Shown here piece after piece: positions 28,801-36,988 of a stretch of DNA of 64,000 bases (the first letter of the stretch is position 1; each line of letters starts with the position of its first letter). Origin of the DNA: Halococcus qingdaonensis (GTDB lineage: Archaea; Halobacteriota; Halobacteria; Halobacteriales; Halococcaceae); NCBI RefSeq assembly GCF_024508235.1, contig NZ_CP101943.1:1364001-1428000 (forward strand). The letters are read 5' to 3'. The notes under the pieces were generated by a model. The model was not told where the DNA came from, did not search any database, and saw only the letters and a list, made by a program, of their open reading frames with translations. Both the position numbers and the translations under genes were made by a program.

Positions 28801-30371
28801 TTGAAGTAGGTGAACAGCGGGCGGTTGAACTGCGAGAGGACGGAAAGAGGTGTGTCGTCGCCCATCGACCCGACCGGGTCCTTCCCCTTGGTCGCCATCG
28901 GTTCGAGCAGGTTATCGAGTTCGTCGTGGGTGTAGCCGTAGAGCGCCTGGCGGCTGCGGAGATCGGTGTTGCTCTCGTGCTCCGCGTATTCCTGGTGATC
29001 GCCTGCCGCGTCGACGAGGTCGGCGAGATCGACCTGCTCCTCGTCGATCCACTCGCCGTAGTTCTCGTGGGTCAGTTCCGCGAACACCTCCTCGTCGGGC
29101 AGAACGCGCCCTTCCTCGGGATCCGCGAGGAACAGTTGGCCAGGTTCGAGCCGGCCGCGCTCGGCGACGTTCGCCGGGTCGAGATCGAGCGCCCCGGTCT
29201 CTGAGGCCATCACGAGCCGTCCATCGGTCGTCACGTCGTAGCGACAGGGCCGGAAGCCGTTGCGATCGAGCACCGCACCGACCCGCTCGCCGTCCGTCGC
29301 CGCCACCAGCGCCGGCCCGTCCCACGGTTCGGACAGTGAGGCGTGGAAATCGTAGAACGCACGGCGCTCGTCGCTCATCTCGTGTTCGTCGCCGCGGAAC
29401 GCCTCCGGGATCAGCAGCCTGAGCGCGTGTGGGAGCTCGCGGCCCGATTCCATGAGGAGTTCGAGCGCGTTGTCGACGCTCGCGGTGTCCGACTGCTTCG
29501 CATCGGCGATCACCGGCCTGACCGCATCGACGTCGAACTCGTCGGTATCGATGTCGGTCTCGCGGGCGCGCATCCAGTTGACGTTGCCCTGGATCGTGTT
29601 GATCTCGCCGTTGTGGATGGTTCGCCGGTAGGGATGGGCGAGATGCCACGCGCCGAGCGTGTTCGTCGAAAAGCGCGCGTGGACCATGACGAACGTCGAG
29701 GCGAGCCGCGAATCCCGAAGGTCGGGGTAGTAGCCGGCGAGCTGATCGCCCTTCAGCAGTCCCTTGTAGACGAGCGTCTGGCGGTCGAGCGAGCAGACGT
29801 AGAAGCGCTCGTGGCCAGCGGGCTCGCGCTCGGCGACGCGCTTTTCGACCGCTCGACGGCCGACGTAGAGCCGCGTGTCGAACTCGTCGGTGGCGAGATC
29901 CTCTTCGGGGACGACGATCGCCTGGTAAACCGCTGGTTCGGAATCGATCGCCGTCCGTCCTAGATCTGTGTTGTCCGTCGGGACCGCCCGCCAGTGGGCG
30001 ACCGAGAGGCCGTGCTCGGCGAGTTCGTCGGCGACGAGTTCCTGGAGCACCTCGCGTGCGGCATCGTCCTGGGGGAAGAACAGCGATCCGACGGCATAGG
30101 TCCCGGAGAGATCAATCGGGAGTTCGTCGGCGAAGAATTCGTGAGGTGTCTGAAGCATGACGCCCGCGCCGTCGCCGGTGTTCTCCTCCGCGCCGGTCGT
30201 CCCGCGATGTTCGAGATTCGAGAGGAGTTCGAGCCCGTCGGCGACGACCGAGTGGCCTCCCTCCCCGTCGAGATCCATAACGACCCCGACGCCGCAGTTC
30301 GCGCGCTGCTCGGACGGATCGGCCAGTCCCGTGGCCGCCGACTGCTCTCCGTGGGAATGTGTGTCATCCAT
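25809..30371 (-). CDS. gltB: Glutamate synthase, large subunit (ferredoxin type likely)
   Basis: GltB makes two glutamates from glutamine and 2-oxoglutarate. The 1520-residue protein has: a class-II glutaminase domain (about 26-420), whose nucleophile is the Cys of R-A-N-C-G-V-G after a 25-residue propeptide; a central domain; an FMN/3Fe-4S synthase domain with G-C-V-M-A-R-Q-C-H-E-N-T-C-P-V-G; and a C-terminal GXGXG beta-helix. No small NADPH subunit is adjacent, so ferredoxin is the likely donor. ATG 30371 is chosen over a TTG two codons upstream. Confidence 0.95.
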   Translation of the reverse strand: MDDTHSHGEQSAATGLADPSEQRANCGVGVVMDLDGEGGHSVVADGLELLSNLEHRGTTGAEENTGDGAGVMLQTPHEFFADELPIDLSGTYAVGSLFFPQDDAAREVLQELVADELAEHGLSVAHWRAVPTDNTDLGRTAIDSEPAVYQAIVVPEEDLATDEFDTRLYVGRRAVEKRVAEREPAGHERFYVCSLDRQTLVYKGLLKGDQLAGYYPDLRDSRLASTFVMVHARFSTNTLGAWHLAHPYRRTIHNGEINTIQGNVNWMRARETDIDTDEFDVDAVRPVIADAKQSDTASVDNALELLMESGRELPHALRLLIPEAFRGDEHEMSDERRAFYDFHASLSEPWDGPALVAATDGERVGAVLDRNGFRPCRYDVTTDGRLVMASETGALDLDPANVAERGRLEPGQLFLADPEEGRVLPDEEVFAELTHENYGEWIDEEQVDLADLVDAAGDHQEYAEHESNTDLRSRQALYGYTHDELDNLLEPMATKGKDPVGSMGDDTPLSVLSQFNRPLFTYFKQLFAQVTNPPLDYIREELVTSLETRLGNQRNLLAESPAHARQLVADSPVLSNDETAAIRGIEGEAANGMESRVVDITYDVDDDLESAVERVRREATVAADENDILILSDRTASGERVPIPSLLATGAVHHHLVRNGRRNRVGLVVESADPRTVHHVAALVGYGAGAVNPYLAYRTIADLTRGADGADRDAAVAAYRGALEDGLLKTMSKMGISTVQSYQGAQIFEAVGLDSDFVADYFEGTTARTEGIGLAEIEDDLEDRHVLAFGDEPDIERQGEYEHRSDGIFHEWNPQTVGTLQQAVRQGDYEQYEEFARLMNEQNEQLQTLRGLLEFDSERESISVEEVEPVHEIVERFSTAAMSLGSLSPEMHETNAIAMNRLGAKSNTGEGGEPPARFHTEKECPVKQVASGRFGVTSEYLTSADEIQIKMAQGSKPGEGGHLPGKKVNEMIAHVRYATPGVGLISPPPLHDIYSIEDLKQLIHDLKAANPEADINVKLVSEAGIGTIAAGVAKANADVVHISGHSGGTGASPRTSIKNAGLPWELGLAEANQLLRETRLRSRIRISADGGMKTGRDVAIAALLGAEEYVFGTASLVTSGCVMARQCHENTCPVGVATQREELRERFPGEPEHVINYMTFIAQELREIMAELGFATVEEMIGRPEFLTQRTDVANEKARKLDLSSMLAEPRSDGEPGTERTKIRDQTHEIDEQLDHELIADAETAIQNGKPVSLSREISNADRAVGALLSHHISREHGGDGLPEDSITVDFDGTAGQSFGAFLATGVTMHLTGTTNDYVGKGLSGGKLVVNTPPTAPYEPEANSLIGNVALYGATEGEIYVNGKAGERFAVRNSGVTGVVESVGDHGCEYMTGGAIAVLGETGKNFAAGMSGGVAYVLDRENEFESRVNRGMVSTTTELDEKDERMLRRLVENHVTYTGSDRGQSVLDDWDEELTNFVKVMPDAYADVIDEREGADVRTQPPTAAALDTDGRPVAEGGAD

Positions 30372-30426
30372 ATGCAACGGGCTCTCATTGACAGGGATAA
30401 GAGGCTAACCCTGAAAGGATAAGTGT

Positions 30427-30436
30427 GTATTAATAC
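30427..30436. promoter_or_regulatory. 10-bp palindrome upstream of gltB
   Basis: GTATTAATAC is self-complementary and lies about 56 nt before the gltB ATG, close to a TTAT element at 30396-30399 (about 27 nt from the ATG) on the minus strand. It could be a TATA-like element in its own right or a regulator site; evidence is positional. Confidence 0.3.
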
Positions 30437-30508
30437 CACTCAAGGATGTCAGTACATCCGTCCCGCGGTCGTCAGCGCGGAAAAAGAGGATTCAGGGGGT
30501 GGAACCGC

Positions 30509-31966
30509 TCAGTACGACTTGGCGAAATACGCTGTCTCGGTCGCGTCGTCGCCACAGATCGCACACGTGTCGTCGATCGGCCCCTCGTCCTCGTCGAAGG
30601 GGACCATCACGATCTCGGCGGCGATCTCGTCTTTGATCTCGGTCTCGCAGCCTTCCTCGCCACACCACGCGGTCTTGACGTAGCCACCGTGCTGACCGAT
30701 CGTACCGAGCAACTCGTTGCGACTCTCGGCTTCGCGGACGTTTTCCTCTAGCTCTTCTTCGGCGGCGGCGTACAGTTTCGCGTAGACGGTGTCGAGATGC
30801 TCGTCGACCGTGTCGGCGATACTCTCACGCCCCTCGACGATCGATTCGCCGTCTGGACGGTGGACGAGCGTCGCTTCCTCGTCTTCGACCTCGTGCGGCC
30901 CGATCTCGATGCGCAGCGGAACGCCGTTGAGCTCCCATTCGTTGAACTTGAAGCCGGGGTTGCGCCCGTCGCGATCGTCGAGTTCGACCCTGATGTCCGC
31001 CTCGTCGAGCTCGGCGGCGAGCTCGGCGGCGTAGTCGAGCACCTCCTCTTGAGTGTCCTCCTGCCAGATGGGCACGACGACGACCTGTTCTGGTGCGATC
31101 GCGGGCGGGAGGACGAGCCCCTGATCGTCCGAGTGGGTCATGACCATTCCGCCGAGCGCGCGCCAGGAAAGGCCCCACGAGGCCGTATGCGCGACGTGTT
31201 CGTTCTCGTCCTCGTCGACGTAGGTCACGTCGAACGCCTCGGCGAACCCGTCGCCCAGGTAGTGACTCGTCGCCGCCTGCAGGCTCTTGCCGTCGGGCAT
31301 CAGCGACTGCACGGCGGTCGTCGTGTCGGCCCCAGGGAACTTGTCGTGTTCGGGCTTGCGCCCCTCCAGCACGGGGATCGCGAGCACCTCCTCGTGGAGG
31401 CGACGGTACTGCTCCAGGCGGAGCATCGTCTCCTCCCACGCGCTCTCGCCGTCGCGGTGGGCGGTGTGGCCCTCCTGCCAGAGGAACTCCTTGGTGCGGA
31501 AGAACGGTTTCGTATCCGTCGCCTCCCAGCGGACCACCGAACACCACTGGTTGAGGCGCATCGGGAGATCGCGGTGGCTCCGGATCCACTGGCTCATGAA
31601 CGGCGTGATGATCGACTCGCTGGTCGGGCGGACCGCGAGGCGCTCGTCGAGCTCGTCGTTGCCCGCCTCCGTCACCCACGCGACCTCCGGATCGAACCCC
31701 TCGACGATCTCTTTCTCGCGTTCGAGGTAGCTCTCGGGGATGAACATCGGGAAGTAGCTGTTCTGGACGCCCGTGTCCTTGAACCAGCCATCCAGATGAT
31801 CCTGGATCCCCTCCCAGAGGGCGTAGCCACGGGGGCGGGTGACGATGAACCCGCCCATCGGCGCGTAGTCGGCGAGCCCCGCCTTCTGGACGAGTTCGGC
31901 GTACCACTCGCCGGGGCTGTGCTCCTTCGATTCGGTGATCCCGAGGTCCTGCTGTGGGTCGCTCAT
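30509..31966 (-). CDS. proS: Prolyl-tRNA synthetase (archaeal/eukaryotic type)
   Basis: A 485-residue class II synthetase that charges tRNA-Pro. Order: N-terminal catalytic core with G-G-F-I-V-T-R-P-R-G-Y-A-L-W; motif 2 region around Q-W-C-S-V-V-R-W-E and F-F-R-T-K-E-F-L-W-Q-E-G-H-T-A-H; the Q-A-A-T-S-H-Y-L-G segment; then the anticodon-binding domain. The C-terminal domain carries cysteine pairs (C-G-E-E-G-C and C-A-I-C) for zinc and ends in Tyr, diagnostic of the archaeal type. ATG 31966 matches the conserved start and lies about 25 nt after a GTTTAAC box. Confidence 0.97.
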   Translation of the reverse strand: MSDPQQDLGITESKEHSPGEWYAELVQKAGLADYAPMGGFIVTRPRGYALWEGIQDHLDGWFKDTGVQNSYFPMFIPESYLEREKEIVEGFDPEVAWVTEAGNDELDERLAVRPTSESIITPFMSQWIRSHRDLPMRLNQWCSVVRWEATDTKPFFRTKEFLWQEGHTAHRDGESAWEETMLRLEQYRRLHEEVLAIPVLEGRKPEHDKFPGADTTTAVQSLMPDGKSLQAATSHYLGDGFAEAFDVTYVDEDENEHVAHTASWGLSWRALGGMVMTHSDDQGLVLPPAIAPEQVVVVPIWQEDTQEEVLDYAAELAAELDEADIRVELDDRDGRNPGFKFNEWELNGVPLRIEIGPHEVEDEEATLVHRPDGESIVEGRESIADTVDEHLDTVYAKLYAAAEEELEENVREAESRNELLGTIGQHGGYVKTAWCGEEGCETEIKDEIAAEIVMVPFDEDEGPIDDTCAICGDDATETAYFAKSY

Positions 31967-31987
31967 AGATACCGATCCGTCCGCTGG

Positions 31988-31994
31988 GTTAAAC
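31988..31994 (-). promoter_or_regulatory. TATA-like box of proS
   Basis: GTTTAAC on the minus strand, centred about 25 nt upstream of the proS ATG, consistent with a leaderless or nearly leaderless transcript. Confidence 0.5.
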
Positions 31995-32225
31995 ACGGTA
32001 CGATTCGCTCGTGTGAGATGATGAAGAGCAGCTCTGCAGTCGATCGGCGAAAGCGGTTGACTAGTCCAAATACCAAACCGCCATATCGGGGGTACATCTG
32101 TTAATGAATACATAGTACAATAATCGTAGTTGAAATCTGGAAGGTATTTTCGATTGAATGTCGATATTTCGAATGAACCAGAAGAGAATAAGTGTCAAAT
32201 CATACAAGAGCCACTGTTAGCACAG

Positions 32226-32236
32226 CATTTAAATCG
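32226..32236 (+). promoter_or_regulatory. TATA-like box of the AT-rich two-gene cassette
   Basis: CATTTAAATCG on the plus strand is centred about 27 nt upstream of the ATG at 32258, the spacing of a leaderless haloarchaeal transcript. It supports real transcription of the small acidic gene and the following membrane protein. Confidence 0.5.
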
Positions 32237-32257
32237 TACTATATGTAACACAGTCGC

Positions 32258-32497
32258 ATGACTGATGATGAACCAGACGAAAATGAGAGCAATGAAGAAA
32301 GTGAACAACCCCATATTAAAAAATCTCGAAGCGTTGATGTAGATGATCTTTCCGGAGAAGTCGAAGGGGGTCAAGAAGTAACTGATGTTCGAGATGCTCC
32401 CGAAGAAGGATATACGATGGCTCCTTCGCAGAATAATCCAGATCGTAATAGTGATGATGAGAATGACGATACAAACGGCGAAGATTCAGACAACTAA
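32258..32497 (+). CDS. Small acidic, probably disordered protein
   Basis: A 79-residue protein with a large excess of Asp, Glu, Asn and Ser, no cysteine, no hydrophobic segment and no recognisable domain; it ends in D-S-D-N. It is unlike neighbouring genes in base composition: codons ending in A or T are common (GAT, AAT, GAA). It starts just after a well-placed TATA box and precedes the DUF6338-like gene by 17 nt on the same strand, so the two form a likely operon. I do not recognise it; it may be a soluble partner of the membrane protein. Confidence 0.6.
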   Translation: MTDDEPDENESNEESEQPHIKKSRSVDVDDLSGEVEGGQEVTDVRDAPEEGYTMAPSQNNPDRNSDDENDDTNGEDSDN

Positions 32498-32514
32498 CTA
32501 ACTCCAAACCTACC

Positions 32515-33210
32515 ATGCCAATTACAGCGCAAGCACTTGTATTGGCATCTCTGTTGATCGCGCCGGGACTTATTGCAGTTCTTATTGCAATTACTCTTGG
32601 TGTTGTAGAACGAGAGGTGACGCAATACCAACTATACGGGACAGCTTTTGTATCTAGCATCCTTATTGACGTTGTCTTTGTTTGGATTGTTCAGGTCTCT
32701 GGGAAAGATGTAACAGGAAGAGATGCACTTGAAAACATATTCTTTACCGAATCAGGATTCCAGGTCATCGCTGCCGTTGGTCTTTTTGCTATAGCCATTT
32801 TTGTTGGTGTTATATATTCTATCGGTTTACATTTCGACATCCCTGATAAATCTCGTGCACTACTCGGACACTTCACTTCTCGTCGTCGAAATCCGTGGCA
32901 ACCCTGGGAAGGAACACTAAAAGACGCTGATGTAGTACAGATAAATCTCTCGACAGGATATGATGTTGTGGGACGTCTTGGAGAATACAGTCGGGTTGGG
33001 AAAGAGAGGCAAATAATGCTTCACTCCCCACAATTTGATTTTGAAGACGAGCCAAATCGGATGAAAATACTCCTTTTCGAAGATGAAATCGATACTGTAT
33101 CAATCCAGTCTATTGAGAGTCAATCAGGGCTCAATCGGCGTACCAAGATATTCAGCTGTGTCATCATTTTGTTTCTGGTCGTTGTGGCTGCTATAAGTAT
33201 ATTTTACTAA
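32515..33210 (+). CDS. DUF6338-like membrane protein
   Basis: A 231-residue protein. Three N-terminal membrane segments (about 4-28, 42-62 and 83-104) are followed by a cytoplasmic region with R-R-R-N-P-W-Q-P-W and the strand-rich block V-V-Q-I-N-L-S-T-G-Y-D-V-V-G-R-L-G-E-Y-S. A last hydrophobic helix spans about 212-230. The N-terminal helices plus the 'G-x-x-V-x-G-x-L-x-x-Y-S' block resemble DUF6338, a family of unknown function. AT-rich codon use contrasts with the chromosome, a sign of transfer. Substrate or role cannot be read. Confidence 0.7.
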   Translation: MPITAQALVLASLLIAPGLIAVLIAITLGVVEREVTQYQLYGTAFVSSILIDVVFVWIVQVSGKDVTGRDALENIFFTESGFQVIAAVGLFAIAIFVGVIYSIGLHFDIPDKSRALLGHFTSRRRNPWQPWEGTLKDADVVQINLSTGYDVVGRLGEYSRVGKERQIMLHSPQFDFEDEPNRMKILLFEDEIDTVSIQSIESQSGLNRRTKIFSCVIILFLVVVAAISIFY

Positions 33211-33333
33211 AAACAAATATTAGCCGTTCTATCATCTGACATCGGCACAAATCGGATCGATAACCATAGTATGTCCATCTCCTATATGTTGTTGAGTGAA
33301 TTAAGTCGGGAACTGGATTTGGTTACGACTGAT

Positions 33334-33813
33334 CTATTCCAGTCGGCGTTTGGTCTCGCGGTGGCGATAGCGGAACATCGGCTCGAAGCCGATATCGCTG
33401 AAGGATTCGGCGAGACGGCCGAGCTCGCCGAACGGGAGGCGACACTCCACGCGATCGCGGAGGATCGTCCCGCCGGCATCGGCGTAGAAACTGTGGGTGT
33501 GGACCCAGTGCTCGAACGGACCGTCGTGCATCGTGTCGCGGAACAGTCCTGCCTGTCCGTCGCGCCGCCGCTCGACGATCCGGGAGGTCCAGCCCTGTCG
33601 CGGGCCGACACCGAACGGGCGCATCGAGAGGTCGATCTCGGACCCCTCCTCCAGGATATCGGGATCGGGTTCGCCGTCCGGGCCGCGCGAGGCCTCCACC
33701 CGGAGGTTCATGAGTCGGGGCGTGACCGCCGTCAGCCCGGTGATCGCCGAGTGGAACTCCCAGACGTCCTCGAAGGGCGCGCGCAGGTACGTCTCGCGCT
33801 CGTAGGTGGCCAT
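33334..33813 (-). CDS. SRPBCC-family protein (polyketide cyclase/START-like)
   Basis: A 159-residue protein of the START/SRPBCC fold: Y-L-R-A-P-F-E-D-V-W-E-F-H at the N-terminus, a central M-R-P-F-G-V-G-P-R-Q-G-W-T-S-R-I segment, F-R-D-T-M-H-D-G-P-F-E-H-W-V-H-T-H-S-F, and a final helix. It matches the ligand-binding SRPBCC proteins often annotated as cell-division inhibitor or cyclase-like. Ligand unknown. ATG 33813 starts directly at the first strand. The AT-rich island ends just downstream of its stop. Confidence 0.83.
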   Translation of the reverse strand: MATYERETYLRAPFEDVWEFHSAITGLTAVTPRLMNLRVEASRGPDGEPDPDILEEGSEIDLSMRPFGVGPRQGWTSRIVERRRDGQAGLFRDTMHDGPFEHWVHTHSFYADAGGTILRDRVECRLPFGELGRLAESFSDIGFEPMFRYRHRETKRRLE

Positions 33814-33924
33814 AGTCCACCCTCGCCCCGCGCGGGCAAAACTCCCGCGGACGGGCAACGGCGGCGAACGGGCAACGGCGAAAAAAGCGGCACACATATA
33901 TCTCGTGGCTGAGAATCGGCAAGT

Positions 33925-34158
33925 ATGACCCAGACCTGCAGGAACTGCAAGCGCACCTTCGGCAGCGAACTCGAACTCGAACTCCACCGCGACGTCTGTT
34001 CGGACGCCCAGTTGGTGTGTGAGGTATGTGGCGAGCGCTTCGCCGAGCGGTACGCGACGACGGACGGCTGGCGATACGACTGTCCAAACGACGACTGCGA
34101 CGGCACAGGACTGAAAGAGGACCTCCGACCCGTCAGCGACGTCCTCGTCAGCCAGTAG
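33925..34158 (+). CDS. Small C2H2-type zinc-finger protein
   Basis: A 77-residue protein with two metal sites. The first is C-R-N-C ... H-R-D-V-C at residues 5-25, a C2H2-like finger; the second is C-E-V-C ... C-P-N-D-D-C at 32-58. Small multi-finger proteins of this kind are a hallmark of haloarchaea and mostly uncharacterised. It is divergent from one SRPBCC gene and its 3' end overlaps the convergent second SRPBCC gene by 11 nt. Confidence 0.8.
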   Translation: MTQTCRNCKRTFGSELELELHRDVCSDAQLVCEVCGERFAERYATTDGWRYDCPNDDCDGTGLKEDLRPVSDVLVSQ

Positions 34159-34618
34159 CGTCGCCGGCGAGTCGTTCGATCGCGACCAGCGCCCGCCGAC
34201 AGATCGGTGCGTACGCCGCCGCAGGCAACGGGATCTCGAACGCCGCCCGACAGTTCTCGCCCCAGGACTCGACCCGATGACCGGTCGCCGGAACGCCGGC
34301 GATGCGCCACGTCCACCGACGATCGGCACAACTCGTGACACGAAACGGAACCCGCAGCCCGCCGTCCGGCAGGCCCGAGAACAGCGCGCCCGGACCCACG
34401 GTTTCGACGTGGCCGCGCGATCCGTCCTGAATGAACCGGTCGGGACAGTCGACGGCCGCGATCGACGGTCCCCACTCGGGCCAGCGCTCGGTATCGGTCA
34501 GGATCGACCAGACGATCTCGGCGGGCGCGTCGATCGACCGCGAGATCAGCAGCCGACGGCCGTCGGGTGTGCGCTCGATGGACGTGTTCACGACACGTCT
34601 TCCGCTCTCGGGCGGCAT
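34148..34618 (-). CDS. SRPBCC-family protein
   Basis: A 156-residue SRPBCC/START-like protein: S-R-S-I-D-A-P-A-E-I-V-W-S-I-L-T-D-T-E-R-W-P-E-W-G at the N-terminus and W-T-W-R-I-A-G-V-P-A-T-G-H in the middle, as in polyketide-cyclase-like lipid or ligand binders. ATG 34618 is used; GTG 34591 would remove nine residues and is also plausible. It is divergent from the aldo/keto reductase (75 bp apart). Confidence 0.78.
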   Translation of the reverse strand: MPPESGRRVVNTSIERTPDGRRLLISRSIDAPAEIVWSILTDTERWPEWGPSIAAVDCPDRFIQDGSRGHVETVGPGALFSGLPDGGLRVPFRVTSCADRRWTWRIAGVPATGHRVESWGENCRAAFEIPLPAAAYAPICRRALVAIERLAGDATG

Positions 34619-34693
34619 ATACCGTCGGTCGATGGCGACGACCGATCTCGGGCCGATGCTACGACTTTTCCCGGCGGCCGCCGATGACATGCT

Positions 34694-35671
34694 ATGGAAT
34701 ACACGACTCTCGGTGACACGGGCATGGAGGTCAGTCGGCTCTGTCTCGGCTGCATGAGCTTCGGCAGTTCGGACTGGCGCGACTGGGTGCTCGAAGAGGA
34801 GGAGAGTCGCGAGATCATCGAGCGCGCGATCGACCTCGGCATCAACTTCTTCGATACGGCGAACATGTACTCGCTCGGTGAGTCCGAACGCGTGCTCGGC
34901 AACGCACTCGCGGGCTACGATCGCGACTGGCCGGTCGTCGCCACGAAAGTCTACCACCCGATGGACGAGGACAACCCGAACGCCGGCGGACTCTCCCGGA
35001 AGGCCATCGAGCAGGAACTCGACAACAGTCTCGATAGGCTCGGAATGGACACGATCGACCTCTACCAGACCCACCGCTGGGACGGGAACACGCCGATCGA
35101 CGAGACGCTCGGCGCGCTCGACGACGCGGTGCGCCGCGGGAAGGCCAGATATATCGGCGGCTCGTCGATGTGGGCTCACCAGTTCGCCGACGCGCTGCAC
35201 ACGAGCGAAATGGAGAACCTCGAACGGTTCGTGACGATGCAGAACCACTACAATCTCGTCTATCGCGAGGAGGAGCGCGAGATGCTCCCGCTCACCGACA
35301 AGGAAGGCATCGGCGTCATGCCGTGGAGCCCGCTCGCGCGCGGCTACCTCACCCGCCCACACGAGGATATCGGCGCGACCGACCGCGGTGCGAGCGAGGA
35401 ACACCTCTACGAGCATCCATACCGCGCGGGCGGCGGGCGGGAGATCAACGAGCGCGTCCAGGAACTCGCCGACGAAAAGGGCGTCACGATGGCACAGATC
35501 TCGCTCGCGTGGCTGCTACACAAGGAGTGGGTCGACGCACCGATCGTCGGCACGACGAGCGTCGAACACTTGGAACAGGCCGTCGAAGCGCTCGACATCT
35601 CGCTGTCCGAGAGCGACCAGGAGTACCTCGAAGAGCCCTACGAGCCGGTGCCCGTTTCGGGTCACGACTGA
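34694..35671 (+). CDS. Aldo/keto reductase
   Basis: A 325-residue TIM-barrel NADPH oxidoreductase. Catalytic tetrad elements are visible: Asp and Tyr in F-F-D-T-A-N-M-Y-S-L-G-E-S-E, Lys in V-V-A-T-K-V-Y, and His in D-L-Y-Q-T-H-R-W-D. C-terminal S-L-A-W-L-L-H and I-V-G-T-T-S-V-E-H are the NADPH-binding region. Closest in style to the AKR11/12-like group that reduces aldehydes; true substrate unknown. Confidence 0.9.
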   Translation: MEYTTLGDTGMEVSRLCLGCMSFGSSDWRDWVLEEEESREIIERAIDLGINFFDTANMYSLGESERVLGNALAGYDRDWPVVATKVYHPMDEDNPNAGGLSRKAIEQELDNSLDRLGMDTIDLYQTHRWDGNTPIDETLGALDDAVRRGKARYIGGSSMWAHQFADALHTSEMENLERFVTMQNHYNLVYREEEREMLPLTDKEGIGVMPWSPLARGYLTRPHEDIGATDRGASEEHLYEHPYRAGGGREINERVQELADEKGVTMAQISLAWLLHKEWVDAPIVGTTSVEHLEQAVEALDISLSESDQEYLEEPYEPVPVSGHD

Positions 35672-35737
35672 GCCGCGCGGCCTGTCGTGCGATAGCGTTC
35701 CAGTCGCTTTATCCGCGTCTCGACCCTATGATTCGCC

Positions 35738-36928
35738 GTGAATACCGACCGTGCCACGCTTGCGGCGATGATCTTCGCCGTCATGTTCGGGCAGGTGGCA
35801 CTCTATCCTGGCGTGCCGGAGCTCGTCGCTGCGCTCGATGCGCAAACGACGCTCGACGCAAGCACGTGGTTTCTCGCGGCCGAATACGCGGGATTCGTCC
35901 TCTTCGCCGGCGTCTGGGGTGCACTGAGCGATGCCGGCGGCCGCCGTTCCCGGTTCATCGTCGCCGGCGCGCTCGGCGGCGTGGCGAGCTACGCGCTCCT
36001 GGTCGGGCTCGCGTGGTTCACCGAGCTCGGCTTCACGACGATGCTTCTCGTCCGCTTCGTCGAGGGAAGTTTCACCATCGGGGCGTTCTCGCTGTCGATA
36101 ACGATGCTGATGGATATGGAGGGCGGGCACGGCCGCAACATGGGTGCGGCGGGCATCGCCATCGGCTCGGGGACGGCGCTCGGCGCGCCGCTCGGCGGTC
36201 AGCTCTCGGCCGTCGGCCCGCTCGTCCCGCTGGTCGTCGCCGCCGGCCTACTCTGTCTCGTCGCGCTGCTCGCGGTGCGACTGTCGGAACGCACAGTCGA
36301 GAGCCGGCGGGGCGGCATCGGGGCGGCGCTCTCGGGGCTCGCCGACCGGCCGGCGCTCGGATTACCCTACCTGTTCGGCTTCGCCGATCGCTTCACCGCA
36401 GGGTTCTTCGCGCTCGTCGGCACGCTCTACTTCAGGCAAACCTTCGGCCTCGATGCCGGCACGGCGGGGCTCGTGCTCGGATTGTTCTTCGCGCCGTTCG
36501 CGCTCGGCCAGTACCCGATGGGGCGACTCTCGGACCGGATCGGCCGCCTACTCCCCGTCGTCGCCGGGTCGGTACTCTACGGCAGCGCAGTGCTCGCGGT
36601 CTATCTCGCACCCACGATCGAGATCGCCAGCGCGACGATGGTGCTCTTAGGAATCGCCGGCGCGCTCGTCGCCCCGGCGACGATGGCGCTCGTCACCGAT
36701 CTCGCGACCGACCGCGGCACGGCGATGGGCGGGTTCAACGTCTTCGGCAGCCTCGGCTTCCTCGTCGGGACAGTGGGCGGCGGCGCGATCGCCGACAGTT
36801 TCGGCTTCGGCGCGGCCTTTCTCGCCGCCGCGGCGCTCGAAGCCGGCGTCGTGATCGTGACGCTCCCGCTGCTCGTCCGCCTTGACGTTCCCCGGAGCGT
36901 GTTGCTCGGTGATCACGACTCCGCCTGA
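35738..36928 (+). CDS. MFS transporter
   Basis: A 396-residue, 12-helix major facilitator protein. The A-like motif after TM2 reads G-A-L-S-D-A-G-G-R-R-S-R, and the symmetrical one in the second half is M-G-R-L-S-D-R-I-G-R. Both are hallmarks of drug:H+ and sugar-type MFS carriers. GTG start at 35738. A single gene between an aldo/keto reductase and an NTF2-like protein; substrate unknown. Confidence 0.87.
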   Translation: MNTDRATLAAMIFAVMFGQVALYPGVPELVAALDAQTTLDASTWFLAAEYAGFVLFAGVWGALSDAGGRRSRFIVAGALGGVASYALLVGLAWFTELGFTTMLLVRFVEGSFTIGAFSLSITMLMDMEGGHGRNMGAAGIAIGSGTALGAPLGGQLSAVGPLVPLVVAAGLLCLVALLAVRLSERTVESRRGGIGAALSGLADRPALGLPYLFGFADRFTAGFFALVGTLYFRQTFGLDAGTAGLVLGLFFAPFALGQYPMGRLSDRIGRLLPVVAGSVLYGSAVLAVYLAPTIEIASATMVLLGIAGALVAPATMALVTDLATDRGTAMGGFNVFGSLGFLVGTVGGGAIADSFGFGAAFLAAAALEAGVVIVTLPLLVRLDVPRSVLLGDHDSA

Positions 36929-36988
36929 GAGCCCGACAATCGGCCGTCCGTCCCGAGAACGTTTCCCGCTGGAAGCGATAGCCGACGC

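Noticed and set aside
26688-29204. 838-codon open frame antisense to gltB
   Set aside because: It is an opposite-strand shadow of a strongly GC3-biased gene, arginine-rich and without any motif. gltB has complete domain signatures.
31967-33333. Prophage or integrative element with attachment sites
   Set aside because: I found no tRNA, integrase or convincing direct repeat at the edges of the AT-rich segment.
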